A stretch of DNA of 64,000 nucleotides from Lutjanus erythropterus. Taxonomy: Eukaryota > Chordata > Actinopteri > Lutjaniformes > Lutjanidae. The notes beneath the pieces are model-generated. The model had not been told where the DNA came from and searched no databases. It worked only from the letters and a program-made list of their open reading frames with translations. Position numbers and translations under genes: made by a program. The stretch covers positions 10,476,746-10,540,745 of the forward strand of contig CM034610.1 in the NCBI GenBank assembly GCA_020091685.1. The letters run 5' to 3'. Positions 26,011 to 58,640 of the stretch are shown here, piece after piece (the first letter of the stretch is position 1; every line of letters starts with the position of its first letter).

Positions 26011-26773
26011 GCAGAGTTTTAAATGCTGACGAATGAGAGACTGACAACATGCAACAGCTGTCATGATTAAAGAAAAGCTCTTTGTGTGCTAATGTTGCAT
26101 TCCAGACAACTCAGAACTTGAAAATTTCTGACCTCCAACCAGGAAACAGTTCAACAGAATGTCGCTCAAGGTCATACTTGTGAACTTGGGGCAAATCCAT
26201 CCACCCCAGCTTCATGAAGAAGCAGCTGTTTGACATCAGCACCCGCGGTAGCCTAAAATAAAACCTACTGACATATAGTAAAACCTGTTCTCGGATAAAC
26301 CACGTGTGTTGTTTTTCCTCCTCTGTGTTGTTCATGTAAAGAAAGAAGATGCCCTGCTGGGGGCTTAACCTCTCAAAGGAAGTCATCGGCTATGTTTTTT
26401 GCTTACTTTTGGCATTTCATTTGGGAAATTCCAACCTCTGACTGTTTACTATTAGCTCGATGACTGAACAACTTTGAGCTCTGTTTGAAGTTTTGATTTT
26501 CTTTTGGAAGTCTCACGTGGAAATGCTGAACTTCCAAGTAGAGCCTGACTTATATATCAGTCAACCAATATTATCAACCTGATATCGTCTATCACTGCTG
26601 TCTTTACAGGCAGAATTATGTTCCTGTTTGTTAATTCATGTTTATTATAAACCCATTTTTATATTTATAATTAGGTAAAAGTGAACTGTTTCACTGCCCT
26701 GATATCATTCTGGAAAATAATGATTATTATTACATATTAACAGACATAAAAACTGACACTGAGTCTTTTTGTT

Positions 26774-27641
26774 TTTATTGTCAGGTAGCTAAAACGCCAC
26801 CACTTTGAATAAAAAAAACACAAACTCACCTAAATAACAGCTATTCACAATGGAGCAGATTAACATACAAGTGCTTTCTGTACTGATGTGATACAGGGTG
26901 AATATAAAACAATCCATTTGTGATTGAAGTGCTTTAAAGGCTGTGGTAAAAAAACAAAAACAAAAACAAAATGGCAATCCAGCCACCAAATACTGAAGTA
27001 AAAACTTATTTTACATGAGTTTATCTGAATGTGTGAAGCAGTTTCTACAGAGTTTAAGGACCCAAAACATCAGAAACTGCTGACACACACTTATACATGG
27101 CACAAAAAGACATCATGTTTGTGCTGTTGTGCGTCAATAAGGCACATTTAAGCATTTTAGAGTCTCATTTCTTGGCGAGTTTTAACTCTAAGGACATCCA
27201 GTAAATGGACAGAACAGTTTGGACATCAGTAAAAAAGTACAAAACAAGAATCCATTGCAGCTGTCTCAGGTTGTGCTGTTCGTTTTGGCCACTGAGGGGT
27301 GCTGTTAGGTCTGTTTTACCGCAGAGGAGTGGCGTCTCTGTGACTGTGTCCTCCTGTGTGACTGGTCATTGATTAGCCCAGCTAGAAATCAGTCACACAT
27401 ATATCAATCATTGGTTCTTTTCAGTCAACTTTGCAAATTGTGAATGTTTTTAATCAAACGCCTGAAGGCTTTCATGCACAGCTTCTGTTGTACCTTTAAA
27501 AACACTAAAAAAATAGGTCCAAATCTTGAAATACTGCTCCAGGTGAAATGGTCTCGTTCAGTCACAACGTTCAACTTCAACGTCCAGGATTTAGAAATGT
27601 TGTGACCAGTCCGGCGTCAGAAACTGTCCAGCTGACATCGT
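26774..27641 (-). other. rhbdf1: rhbdf1 3'UTR with candidate polyadenylation signal
   Basis: The stretch after the stop codon has no further coding signal and includes A/T-rich and A-rich tracts. A canonical AATAAA on the minus strand lies at 26774-26779, about 865 nt past the stop, a usual 3'UTR length. The exact cleavage site is not visible and other A-rich signals could be used. Confidence 0.5.
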
Positions 27642-47465
<19,824 letters not shown>

Positions 47466-47493
47466 GCTCGCTAGCTCCCCCTACGCCTGCCAG

Positions 47494-48900
47494 CTGGGCG
47501 ACACAAAAAAAAAAAAGGAAACGGGTTTGTAGGACAAAGCGCACGGTTTAAAATATGTTCACAGACACATGTCGGCAAAACAAAAATCCCAACTGCCAAA
47601 AGTCAACAGTAATCCATGTCTCTGCGTGCTGTTGGCTCAGACAGATAGTGTGCAGGCAAACACTTAATCCATATGTTTAAAGCTACTAGTCAGACAGTGC
47701 ACATTGAGTCACAGCAGAGAGATGCCATCGACACTGAACTTGTCTGACTGAAGTGGGTGGACCAGGTGATTTGTGCCTATTGATCCTCCAGTCCTTTCAT
47801 CAGTGCACCACACACACAGGGGCTTTACAATGAATGCTAATTTCTTTGTATTCTCCTTCACACATTCTCTGTCTGTCTCAATCTGATCAGTTTTACTGGC
47901 TGTTGCAATTGTATAAATGTCATGTTTATCATGTTTTATTGTGTGTTTAATGTCCATGATGTTAACAATTCTTCCTAAGTGTTTCATTCTCCTATATTCT
48001 CCTGTCTCCCAGGGGCCATTGGATTGCATGAAGTATATTTTAGATGTGTGTACAGCTGAGTTTCAGTGATACGGAATGAGCTGCCATCTGTTTTTTTAAA
48101 CTGAGCACAATGTAAGAAGGCTACTAAATGTTTGTTTTTATCTCCATAATGTTGTCCTTATTGATTATTATCTATTTAATTACTTTGTGGACTTGTAAAT
48201 GCAAATGTCTGCTAGTGAGTGCCATCTTATCTTTTTTCTTTTGTCTATTTTCCCCTATCTCTTTCTTTCCGAATCATTTACTATTTATTTCTCCTTTCCA
48301 GTGAATCTTTGTATGCACTGGAATTTCAACCTACCTGATTTTCTTCCACCTCTCCATCACATTTTATCTGTTTACGTACTGCATATATCTAGTTGTATCC
48401 TTGTATGTATAAGATGTATCTTAATTTACTAAGATGAGCTGTTTTATGTATGGTTGTAGTGTGTATAGGTGCACATGACTGTATGTGTGTGGAATAGCCA
48501 AGACATGACATGAAAACAGGCATGAAGCTGTGCCGTCACAGCAGGATGGGCTGTTAGAAATCCACATCTAGTTGGCTGGCGGTTCAGAGAATGAGCCGAT
48601 GGGTAAACAAGATGCTGATTGAGCCAAATGGGCTGCGACTCAATAAAAGAATATTTTGAACAACAGCTCGTTATTTGTTCAATGAAGGCCTACCAGATGC
48701 TGTGTCTTCACAAAGATGCCTTTATTTGAAGAAGGGAACTTTTCACAATGTGGAAATTTCAGCCAAATATAGCTATCTCTAATATGAAACCAGCTGGGAT
48801 CAATATGTGTGTAACGAGCAACAGAAGGGCACCGCAGCCTGTCTGGTCTGAACAATGATGAGCTCTGTGTGCTCCGGTTGAGGCAGGATCACCTCACACT
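47494..48900. other. Proposed rhbdf1 intron 1, no exon seen
   Basis: Contains the T-rich acceptor tract of coding exon 1 and T/AT-rich sequence around 48160-48430. The frames there are low-complexity. Confidence 0.4.
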
Positions 48901-48921
48901 GCTGTCAGATTAAAACATCTC

Positions 48922-49015
48922 TGCTCCAGGTGAGGCTCGAACTCACAACCTCGGCATCACTCTGCAGGTTACTGTCTTATAAGTACCGCGCGCTGACCGA
49001 TTGCGCCACTGGAGC
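48922..49015 (-). tRNA. tRNA-Ile (anticodon UAU), in proposed first rhbdf1 intron
   Basis: 94 nt, intact cloverleaf and 20-nt intron identical in start to the 45329 copy; T-loop TTCGAGCC. The same 3' flank with a TTTT terminator. It sits between the proposed non-coding first exon and coding exon 1. Confidence 0.95.
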
Positions 49016-50811
49016 CTCTGCAAAGCAGGTAATTTAATAGTGAGTTGGAGGGGCAGTAGTGCAGTGGGACTCCAGCACCACAAGATGGCGCTAGGCGTCC
49101 CATCTCAGACTGGCTCACACACTGTACTGTACGCCCTCAGCGAACAGGAACAGGCAGAACAGAATGGATAAGAGGTCTGAGGGTAACGGGCCACCTACAA
49201 GCAGTCAGAGTCAGACAGAAAGCCTGATAGATTGAACAACTGAGACACACAAACAGAAGGGAAGCCACAGAACAGTAAGCCAAAGCCTCCACTTATCCTG
49301 TTGTTGCTGGTTAATGGGTTTATGGGTAAAGGAAGGCATTTGGAGAGTGAAAGGGATTTTCCTGCTTAAACATTTGCTGTAAGTGGAAGGTGTACGGGAA
49401 TAAATGGGACGTCTCTATGGAAACCAGTGATTTTATAATGGTACCTTTTAATATGAAGAGCCAACACAAACAATGATCATTTCTTTTCCAGTTGACTTTT
49501 GCATTTTAAAGCTGCTGAGCTCGTCAGGTGAAGCACAAACTCAGCAGCTTTCTGCTGCTTTCTGTGTCACTGCGACAACAGAGGAACAGCAGCAGTTTAT
49601 CATACCTTAACAGTTCCACACTTAATTGCATAAAGCGATGTGGCTTCGGGATTCACCACCACAGATTCACAAAAAATGTGTAAGCCTCTTGGATGACCAA
49701 CACAAAGTCCAACTGACCGTTCTCTCCATTCTCACACAGCACATAATGCTGCTTACAGCGCCAATGGTGGCACATTTAGTGCTTGAAATTCATGGTAATT
49801 TTTTGAACAATGGGTCACTGATTTTAGACAGATGCTAGACACAGACGCAGGCACATTTCTAGCAGATGAGTGTCCATTTTGTCAGCTGAAATGACAACTA
49901 TAGCTGATGCATTTTATCAGCTTTGGCGAGCTAGCTGATTAAACTAATGTCAGCTCCATTTTTGGTTTCAAACTGTCTCTTGCTGCCTTTTTTGTTTCCA
50001 ACTGACTAATTTTAAAATGAGAACCGAGGCTACAGCTGCATGTATCCAGCAAAAAAGATAAATGCAGGCTCCTCAGCCTTGAAAGCAGAGCTTAGTTACC
50101 ACTGTAGATAGTAAGCTAATTTGCCAGGTATGCTAAAATTTGCAGCTTTCGCTTTCGACAATGAATAAACGTAATACTAGAGGTTCTGTTGCCTTTTTAA
50201 ATTCTTTTTATTTATGAGTTATGACCGAGATGACATTTTATAAAAAACTATTAGCACTCTCTGATGGACAACATTTGTAATGGGGACAGTTTTTCTAAAT
50301 TACTCTAATATATTTGGTATCTGGTCTCATATTTGAATGTGATAGGCTTAAAGACAAAGATAAGATAAACACAGTAAACTCAGTAAATTCTGTCTTTTTA
50401 AGGCATATTGGGTGCCATGGAACAGGCAGAAGGAATAGTGGTCCACCTCTAGAGGCCTGTTGTTGTTGTTGTTGAGGTGAATAAAGGCCCTGATTGGTGG
50501 TTTTACAGCACATCTGCTTCGCTCTGTCATCTGTCTACACACTTGGTCTGTTCAAAATTTTATTTCACCCATTCACTTTACTCATTTAATGTGAAAAAAT
50601 GTCTGTTTGGCCAAGGGGAAGTCATCGAGCAGGAGTGAAAGGACTATTACAGTATAATAGGACATCTGCATGGGGCTCTGGTGAGATGTAATGAGCGACC
50701 ACCAATGAGGAGCTCCTGTAGACCTCAGCTGTGAATCATTCTGTGATTCATTGCTGTGAGTGAAATTACAGCCTCCCCTCTTTTGCCATAAAGCCATCAG
50801 CCGAACAATAA

Positions 50812-50949
50812 TCTCCTCCGTCCTACGTGGTGCTGGAGACGATACTCAAACTTCTGGCCAAAGCCGAGTCTAAGGAGCTGAAAGACATTTTACACAGGCA
50901 GCTGGAGGACTTCTTGATTCCGGACATCAAGGAAAAGATTTCCCCTTAA
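50812..50949 (+). pseudogene. Orphan coding-like fragment (45 codons to a TAA stop)
   Basis: On the plus strand an open frame from 50812 reads SPPSYVVLETILKLLAKAES and then KELKDILHRQLEDFLIPDIK, EKISP and stop. Composition and codon choice look like real coding sequence, with a regular amphipathic leucine pattern, and contrast with AT-rich DNA around it. An in-frame TAA stands at 50809-50811 and no usable splice acceptor follows it, so as it stands it cannot be an intact exon. Could be a truncated retrocopy, the last exon of a lost gene, or a captured fragment. I do not recognise the family. Confidence 0.5.
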
Positions 50950-51741
50950 GGATTTCTCTTACTTGTCAAATACAATCAGTTTGGTTGCCAAATTTGCACT
51001 ACACTGGTTTATCTCTTACATTTCCCAGGAAACTGTACAACAGTCCTGCAGAACAGGTGTGAACTTGTGGCTCTTGGGTGTTTTAGACAAATAAAAAGTG
51101 TGATTACTCAGCTATAGATGAGAGTAGTAGTGCAACAAGAGCACGGGTGTACCACGTGTTCCCATGCAACACATCACAGCTTGTTCCATCACATACTGAT
51201 CCACTGAGATTACTGGGCGTGTGGATGTTTGTATTTCTCTCTTCTACAGTGATTTGAAACTATATGATTCCTTAATGTCAGTGCAAAACTGTGAATTTAG
51301 ATTTATATAGTTACATACTGGATCACTTTAGCTGTGATCATTCACATTTATTAAGATGGTCAACATGCCAACTCTCCATAAAAAGTCAAAACATCTTGCC
51401 TCCTAGTGGCTGGCTGCAGTATAGGTAATAAATTATAATATTCACCCCTCCATCTTAGCTGATGGGTCATAGGCCAAACTAAAAAAATCAAAGCCAAATT
51501 TCTCCTGTTATTTTCGGTAGTATGTTTGAATCGATTTGTTCGATTGAGCTGGCCGGCTGTATGAGCGGGACCTCGATACTGCGGCTCCAACCCTCATCAC
51601 TAGAGACTCTGGATCCAAATAACATCACCAGCGCAAGATGGCAACGCCAGTACCTGGGTAAACTGGCTTCAGTTTTGTACATTTGGAGAAAAGGGAGACA
51701 TGTCGTCCATCTTTATTTTACAGTCAACATGTGTAGCCACA

Positions 51742-51823
51742 GTTGTGATGACCAAGTGGTTAAGGTGTTGGACTTGAAAACTGATCGGGTTTACCTGTGC
51801 TGGTTCAAACCCTGCTTGCAGCG
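51742..51823 (+). pseudogene. Decayed tRNA-Ser(UGA) copy
   Basis: Also 82 nt and plainly related to the gene at 54816, but with many substitutions. The anticodon stem (TTGGA against ACTGA) no longer pairs fully, the acceptor stem is weak and the variable arm is disrupted. A stretch about 100-150 nt upstream (CATCACCAGCGCAAGATGGC) is also shared with the intact gene, so the duplication carried flanking DNA or both sit beside the same repeat. Confidence 0.8.
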
Positions 51824-52744
51824 AGCGTGGAAGTTCTTCTGTACTTGACAGTACCACGTTTGTTCATTCAGTGAAACTGTACAGCTGTCAAAAGTCAAAT
51901 AGTTTGCACATATGCTTGATTATTGTCAGTTCTGAATTTATGCCTCTTAATATGAATCTGCTTTTATTTTTCTAATCACTATGCTTATTGATTGTTATGC
52001 AATAAATCACTATGGCAAGTTTCTCATGCTGTATGTGTAAGCCTACTTGACAATAAACTGGATTCTGATTAATTGTCAAGTTGTCAAAATCCTCTTAGCT
52101 TCCTGCCCTTCATCAGTTTCTGCATAGAACAGATGTAATTATAGGGATAAATATAGGGAGTAGTTATAGAGTTTGTTACAAAAGGTGTTTATCTGAGCAC
52201 ATTGGCAACATGTAGACTGCACAAATTTTCCCCAGGGTGGTGTAATATTTTTTTATACCCAAGCTAATACTGTTGGTTGAAAATGAATGACTCAATCAAA
52301 TGAAATGATTGGATAGCCTTCTTGCCTTTCCACCTTCGTACCTCCATACCTGTGCATTGTGTGTCTGTGCACTCATTGCACATTACTCGAAAACTCGACA
52401 GATATGTTGCTAAAGCTATAGCAAGCTAGTTGCACAAGAATGGCAAATAAAGAGCAGCCAAAATGCAGCGAGTACTAACACTTGCCACATTTGTTGTTTA
52501 TGTTCATTATGAGAAGGGAAGGGAAGGAGTGAGATTTTTTTTTTTGGTTGGGTACTTTTCCAAATTGAGCTCTTGCTGGTTTCTCCAACCTTAACAACAC
52601 TGGCTTTAACATCAGCTTATTGGCGGGATGGAGTTAGCATTTAGCTCAAAGCACCGCCATGACTGAGTACAGCCACTAATATGCGCTGCAGACACTTCGT
52701 CCTGTTCTAAAAAGAATAAAGTATGCCATCAGGGTGGTTTGAAA

Positions 52745-52915
52745 GAATCATTCATCAGTGTGGCTGTGGTTCAGGTGGCAGATCAGGTCATCTACAACTC
52801 CCAGGGTCAGTGGTTCAATACCCACCTCCCTCTGGATGCTGAACCATGTGCATTCTGAGACTGCCAGCCTGAGGGCTGGGTAAAAGCATCAGGAAAGCAA
52901 AATCAAATATGAGTG
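52745..52915 (+). mobile_element. tRNA-derived SINE-like element
   Basis: GTGGCTGTGGTTCAGGTGGC with a later GGTTCAATACCC resembles the split internal promoter of a tRNA-derived SINE, followed by a unique body ending GGTAAAAGCATCAGGAAAGC. Borders are approximate. In the proposed first intron of rhbdf1. Confidence 0.5.
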
Positions 52916-53347
52916 CATAAAACAGAAGGCAATGCTGAGGCCTATTCTTCTACTCTCCTCAGTAGTCACTGTAGGACACATATGTTCATGCACTGCATAT
53001 AATGTTTAAATACAAACACATGTAGACCGGCCCTAAAGGCAGGTTACACAGAGTTGACTTCTTCTCATTCCTTTTGGCTCCAGCTGCCCATGTCAGTGTT
53101 TTGGTCTCTCTGTGGTCACATGTGGAAGCCTGCGCGTTCTCTTACGGTCACAGAGGATAAACACACCCCTGCAAATAGAAACCTCCACCAGAACAATCCA
53201 TAACCACATCCTTTGCTTATTCTGCGGTGGTGATGCAGGGTGTGTGTGTGTGTGCATGCTGACAGTAGCACAGACACACTAAGATGTACTCAAACAGCAC
53301 AGCATCCTGCACACACACTCACATATACATACAGAATAAAGACTCAC

Positions 53348-53405
53348 TTGACAGCCTTTGCTTCACTCGGACACGTCGGGTTTTTGCGGTGCTCCATAAA
53401 GACAG
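53348..53405 (-). other. rhbdf1: Proposed non-coding first exon of rhbdf1 with an upstream ORF
   Basis: A strong donor (CAA then GTGAGTC) ends this segment at 53348. Coding exon 1 has a clear acceptor but no first exon nearer to it, so this is the best candidate I see. An ATG at 53395-53397 opens a small frame; spliced to 47493 it would encode about 20 residues and stop at a TAG shortly before the main ATG. A TATA-like GATAAAAG lies at 53432-53439. The 5' boundary is a guess. Confidence 0.4.
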
Positions 53406-53650
53406 AAGAAGAAGAGAAAATCAATCTCCCCTTTTATCGTCAAACATCCGCCATTTGTTACTCCATGACCATGATCTCTCTTTTTTTTTTTTCTCTAGTT
53501 GAGGTTTTCATGACAGGCAGATTAGGGAATGTAATCCCTGTGCTGTACACCACATGACATCGTCCTGCTGTCAGGCCACAGAGGCTCTGATTGGACGGCG
53601 ACGTCGCTGCGATGGTGTCATCAACACCCCGCAGGAAGTGGCGTCTCAGA
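53406..53650 (-). promoter_or_regulatory. Candidate main promoter of rhbdf1
   Basis: GC-richer than its surroundings. Read on the minus strand it has an ETS-like ACTTCCTG (53631-53640), a CCAAT box (53590-53594), CpG-containing CGACGTCG, a YY1-like AAATGGCGG near 53449-53457 and a TATA-like GATAAAAG (53432-53439), all upstream of or at the proposed first exon. No computation of CpG enrichment was possible. Confidence 0.35.
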
Positions 53651-54815
53651 CATAAAGGTATTCATTCTCAAAGTGAAAGTAACTGTGATTATAAATATGT
53701 CTTACTGGAAGTCAGCCACTGGGCTTTACACTGTTAAAAAATATACAAGAATTTAGTGGAGTCAACTAATCTTTCTACATTAACTTAAGGGAAATACACT
53801 ATTTTCATTTATTCAAGTTAATTAAACGTTGATTAAACTTTAGTTAAGTTTTAATTAAGAGTTTAAACAACTCATTAAATTAAGTTGCCAAAGAAACATG
53901 ATCAGCAGACTTCCCATCCCTTTGGTTGAGATTGATCAAAGACTAGACAATTGTCATGCATATGTTTAAATCTGGCAGTTTGAGTATTTCCTCATCCTTC
54001 CTCTCATATTTTTTATCATGAGGTAACAAATACATGAAAATCTCATCAGTTCAAAGGTGTTATTAAGTAAGAAGAATATTTCTCAACTTTCCGAGCTCAC
54101 AATAAATCATTTTAGGATTGCTGTTGTCTAATTCACACCACCAGTAACCTCAAGTGATAGCTGAAGTATCACAGGAAATGTTGCAGCGCTGCAGCCTGAC
54201 GTGTCTATAGGGAACTGCAGTAGCACAGCGGTGTAATTGGATCCTCTTTACATAGGGTGACATTTCCTGACATGCCGAGACAGAACAAAACAAAGGCATC
54301 CCCTCAGCACCCAAGCAAGACTTGTCCTGGCACTGCTCCCTGATTCTGGTCTTTGAAGCCGATGCATCCAGTCACTGTGGCATGGAAACTCTCTGTCACT
54401 TTAATATTCAATGGATCTTTATGTTAAGCAAACTTCTCACCCTCCACCTCGATTTCGTTCACCTTTTTCTTTCTTTCACATTTCTACTGACACCTTCATT
54501 TCATGTACTGCCAGAATTACGATGCCAAGTAGTATCAATATTCTGGATGCACTCTGCTACACAGGTGTATTATTTTGAGGTGTTAATAAATCAAAACCAT
54601 TTCACATTCATTGCTAAAACTGTCTGATTAGTTATTTGATGCTATAAAATGTGGACTTCACGTCATGACTGGCAACCCTGTCATGAAAACCAACCCTGAT
54701 CACTACTCCACAAACTCTGGCTCTGAATGACATCACCAGCGCAAGATGGCGTGCTTATAGCTGGATTATTATAGTGTCAGTGGCGACACATTGTTATCTG
54801 AGAGCTGCTATCACA

Positions 54816-54897
54816 GCTGTGATGGCCGAGTGGTTAAGGCGTTGGACTTGAAATCCAATGGGGTTTCCCCGCGCAGGTTCAAACCCTGCTCACAGCG
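54816..54897 (+). tRNA. tRNA-Ser (anticodon UGA)
   Basis: 82 nt, normal for type II tRNA-Ser. Acceptor GCTGTGA/TCACAGC, discriminator G. Anticodon stem TTGGA/TCCAA with loop CTTGAAA (TGA). Variable arm GGGGTTTCCCC and T-arm GCAGGTTCAAACCCTGC are well paired. No close TTTT run: the nearest clear one is about 80 nt downstream, which is unusual. Confidence 0.93.
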
Positions 54898-54999
54898 AGC
54901 TCTTGATATATATATTTACTTCTGGTATGGTGTATCATTGAAAAAAGGACCATAGGTTGGTTCAAGCGACTGTTTGTTATTTTTCTGATCACTGTATAA

Positions 55000-56458
55000 C
55001 ATTCCATTTAATTAAGAGCTATTGAAGAGACAAGATAAAGCTCTCTGAGCTAAGGTTGTTCCAATACTGATACCAGTATCAGAAAAGTCCTCTGACAAAC
55101 ATGCTGGTATGGATAGAGGCGAGAATCGTTGCACTGATCCGATACCACATAATTTATCAACCTTGAAACAGGACTGTGTGACTTCCCAGCAGCATCATTT
55201 TCTCTTTTTTTTCCCCCAGGATGGCAAAGTCATGTTCTAGGGCATTCATTCTCTATAACACTGCAGCAGCTTACTCCATTTGGACTCTCCAGCTCTCCGT
55301 TCCTTCAAAAGTCAGCACTGTCGAGACGGCTTGCAATTGGTTCGCAGCACAGATCTGCAGGTCGCGCTTACTTCATCTCCACAAGTGAATTCACTAATCA
55401 TGGCACTTGTATTGGACTTAACTGATTTCACCATTTCACTTGCTGGTGTGACCACAATGACACACTTTGTATGGTGGAAAGGGGAGAAAACAGTATTGTG
55501 ATAAAAACCAACAGAATTCTTAGGTTGGCAGAGGCTGATTTCATTGAAACGTTTAAAAGCTATTTAAAAGCTCTTAAACTATTTAGTCAAACCTTCATTA
55601 TTCTGGCATCGAGCAACAACAGCTGCCAGATTCTGTTCATAATTGAAAAGCCTATCTTGGGTATTTATGAGCCGAAAGAAATCTGAATAAAACGTGAGTA
55701 CTCTGCAATTGGCAAGCCAGATACCTGCTGAATTTCATGCTTCAAAGGGATATTTATTTTTTATTTGGCAGGTAAATGGTATATTGGGGGAAGAGTAATT
55801 CCATTTTCTTTTCTCTCCAAGACGAAGGTGCTGTAAAACTGACAATTACCAGTGCACGTCCAAGTTAATTGGTTGGGGACTCAGCAGCAGATTAATGCTC
55901 AGACAGTCCAGGTAGGTTTGAACTTTATTACGCTGTTCATTGTTCTGCTCTAATAGGCACTACAACCTGCCCAACAGCACCACTGGGTCCATTTTAACTT
56001 TTGGGTTAATCCAGATTTTTAAGGACGGTACTTTTAGAAGTTGTGGTCTTGGAAATTGCCTACTTCAGGTGAAAGCTGAAGTCTTGAATGTTAGTATGCA
56101 GACTGCACTGAGTGATGTCTTCAGATTTTGTCTGAAGCAACCATACTTTACATGAGGAACTCACTTGGGCATAAAGAAATACATCTAAAGCTTCTGATTT
56201 GGGGAAAATGATCCGTGCTATAGATCCTATAGATCATTTCTATGTGAAAATCCTCTAAAAAAAACTGTACATCTGCATTTTTCCTCCATCATCCTGTTCG
56301 ATCTGATGTAACAAAGCATGAATAGGTCACATAGATTAACAGTGAGTTATGCCGTGAGCTTTCACCCTCCCCCCCCACCATAGGACCAGTATGCCAGATG
56401 TTACAGTCATAACACAGTAGGTCATTTCCTTTCTGTTTGCAGAGCCCTGCTGTAATAT

Positions 56459-56515
<57 letters not shown>

Positions 56516-58240
56516 CTGCTGCTACCTATACAGTACAAACAAACATTAATAAGTGATTAAACATCTGCCACAACAGGAGCAGTATGTCAGTCATGAAAAA
56601 TGTCATCTCAGAGAGCAAAACAATAAATTATAAAAGGCATCAAGAGAGAAAACAAAAGAGTGCTTATCTCTAAACCACACACACTCCACATTATCATCCT
56701 ATTTATGATACCATCAACTGTTTCCTGTAATCATTTGGACAGCATCCACAGCGAAAACTCACTAATCTCTTGTTTTCGGTTGCAGTCATATGCAGGTGAA
56801 CTCATCTAATCTTTAATTCTATTTACCTGGACTCATACCAGGAAAAGGGAGGATGGGATTTGGGAGCAGCAAGGGCATGATTAAAATTTATCTCAACAGC
56901 AAACAAACACAGTGTTGACCTGTTGCAGCATTGCTGAATGTGGATTTATCTCTACAGTCTGGTTAGAGGGAAGTAGTCTCACAGCAAGGGAAATATTAAA
57001 CAGTACCATTACCACAATAATCATGTGATCATGTGATGCCTACCATGGAACGCACTACCTTCGTCACCACAAATTTTAATCTGAAGGCTCGACCTCAAGT
57101 TATTATATTGTGCAATGTGTTTGAGATCAGCACAAGGATCTGTTAATACACCAAAGGATCTGTGACAAGTCAGGAACAAAGTTGCTGATTGGTCAACACT
57201 GGGGATTGCTAACATCATGCTAACAACAACACCTGTTTTCAAACCAGAAAAAAACGATGCATTGTCATAGCAGACATCCAGTGTTGGGTTTCTCATTATG
57301 GATTTATTTTACCACGTGTCCGAAAAGGCACTGCAGTACGAGGATTAATTACAAACTTTAACAGGGATAAGATTGCAACAGAGCTGACACTCTAAAGGTA
57401 CAATGTTAGTGTTAGCAATCACATTAGCTTAACATTAGCTTTTCCTGCTCAGATTACTTCAGGGTTAACTCCCTTTTCCAGCAGTGGGGAAATAACAGAT
57501 GAGATTTTTCTTGGTCTTGAGAACCTGCAGTGTTTGTTGACTGACACACCGTAACCTGAACTGTACATTTACTGCCAGACTGACAACTTAGTGCACTGCC
57601 CCATTCCTCAAAGTAAATTACGCTACGCTTATGACAGTATCCTTCAATTAAGTCCAATAAAATGTAATTATTTTATTATTCACAGTAAACTGCCATCTCG
57701 TGGGAATATGTTGTTCCACTGTGGTCCGATGCAGCATAAAGTATGTTCCAGGATTTTAAGACAATATTGTGTGACAGAGTGTGAGCCAACCAGAGAGCTT
57801 GTGGGCATTTTTACACTTTATATGACACTAACAAATCTGCCAAATCCCTTCATATGTTCAGACATAACAGTGACCAACTGCACATGATACAACATTAATT
57901 CAAAATGGTAACATCAATCTGTAGTTTAACAGGTTTGAGTTCTTTCCAAAACCCACTGACAGACTCAGGCTGGGGGTCTTAATGAATTGAGGCCATCTGT
58001 CTAAGGACTACTTTGATTGGCTTGTGGTGTCTGTCTTTCGTCTCGTTACCATAGATTACGCGACAGTGAGCAATTCATTAGTCAATCAGCCACTGTGTTG
58101 CAGCACCTCGACTCATACCCTTGTGCAGCAGTGCTAACACATGTCCCTGCCCACGTACGCACAGATTCAAAACCACACACAAACAGAAAGCAGCTACTTA
58201 GAGCTTCCGTCTGTGAAGCATTTTATACTCCCAAATGTGA
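55000..58240. other. Upstream of rhbdf1: AT-rich DNA without a recognised gene
   Basis: No family-matching frame on either strand. Contains a (GT)26 tract (separate entry). Other short frames lack splice context. Confidence 0.4.
56461..56512 (+). repeat. (GT)26 microsatellite
   Basis: Uninterrupted GT units, 52 bp. Confidence 0.95.
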
Positions 58241-58249
58241 CATCTTGGT

Positions 58250-58640
58250 CTTGGAAATAAGGGTTCGTAAAGGCTTCTTCTTGAAGGCCCGAGGTTCTAC
58301 CCTTAACCATTTGCTTCTAAGGAACTGTCTTTTGAGGAAAAGGTTCTCATCAAGGCATATTTGTAACACTAAGGGCTCCATTAAGAACCCTCTTCATCAA
58401 GGGAACCCTTTTTCGAGGAAGGAACTCTTCAAGGATTGTTGAAATCATGGTTGTCAACCTCAAATATTCAAGTCACCCCTTTGGTGGGTTCTTGTTAGCT
58501 CCCTTATAAGGTGAAAAGGTTCTGGACAGAACCCCAAAGAGGGATCTAGGTGGCACCATTATACCATAGAAGGGTTTGCTGTAGAAATTCTTATAAGGGT
58601 TTGTGGGTGGAACTTTTCACGGGGGGTTCTCGGTATAACC
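58250..58640. mobile_element. Truncated second copy of the AGAACC-type element
   Basis: Opens CTTGGAAATAAGGGTTCG, the same end as the element at 61891 but without the leading CACT, and continues with the same GGTTCT/AGAACC modules and the shared word TCTTCAAGGATTGT. No right-hand terminal repeat is found. Likely an old, broken copy about 3.6 kb from the larger one. Confidence 0.6.

Noticed and set aside
1-26700. Globin or aquaporin genes expected near rhbdf1
   Set aside because: Known vertebrate synteny made me look for them, but no globin or aquaporin exon motif appears on either strand.
53724-54130. Second CACTGTAAAAA MITE
   Set aside because: A left-end-like CACTGTTAAAAAAT and AAGTTAA words are present, but no matching right end or TA flank was found, so I do not call an element.
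58017-58442. 141-residue plus-strand frame
   Set aside because: Its second half lies in the AGAACC-type transposon copy and the first half has no family match or splice context.
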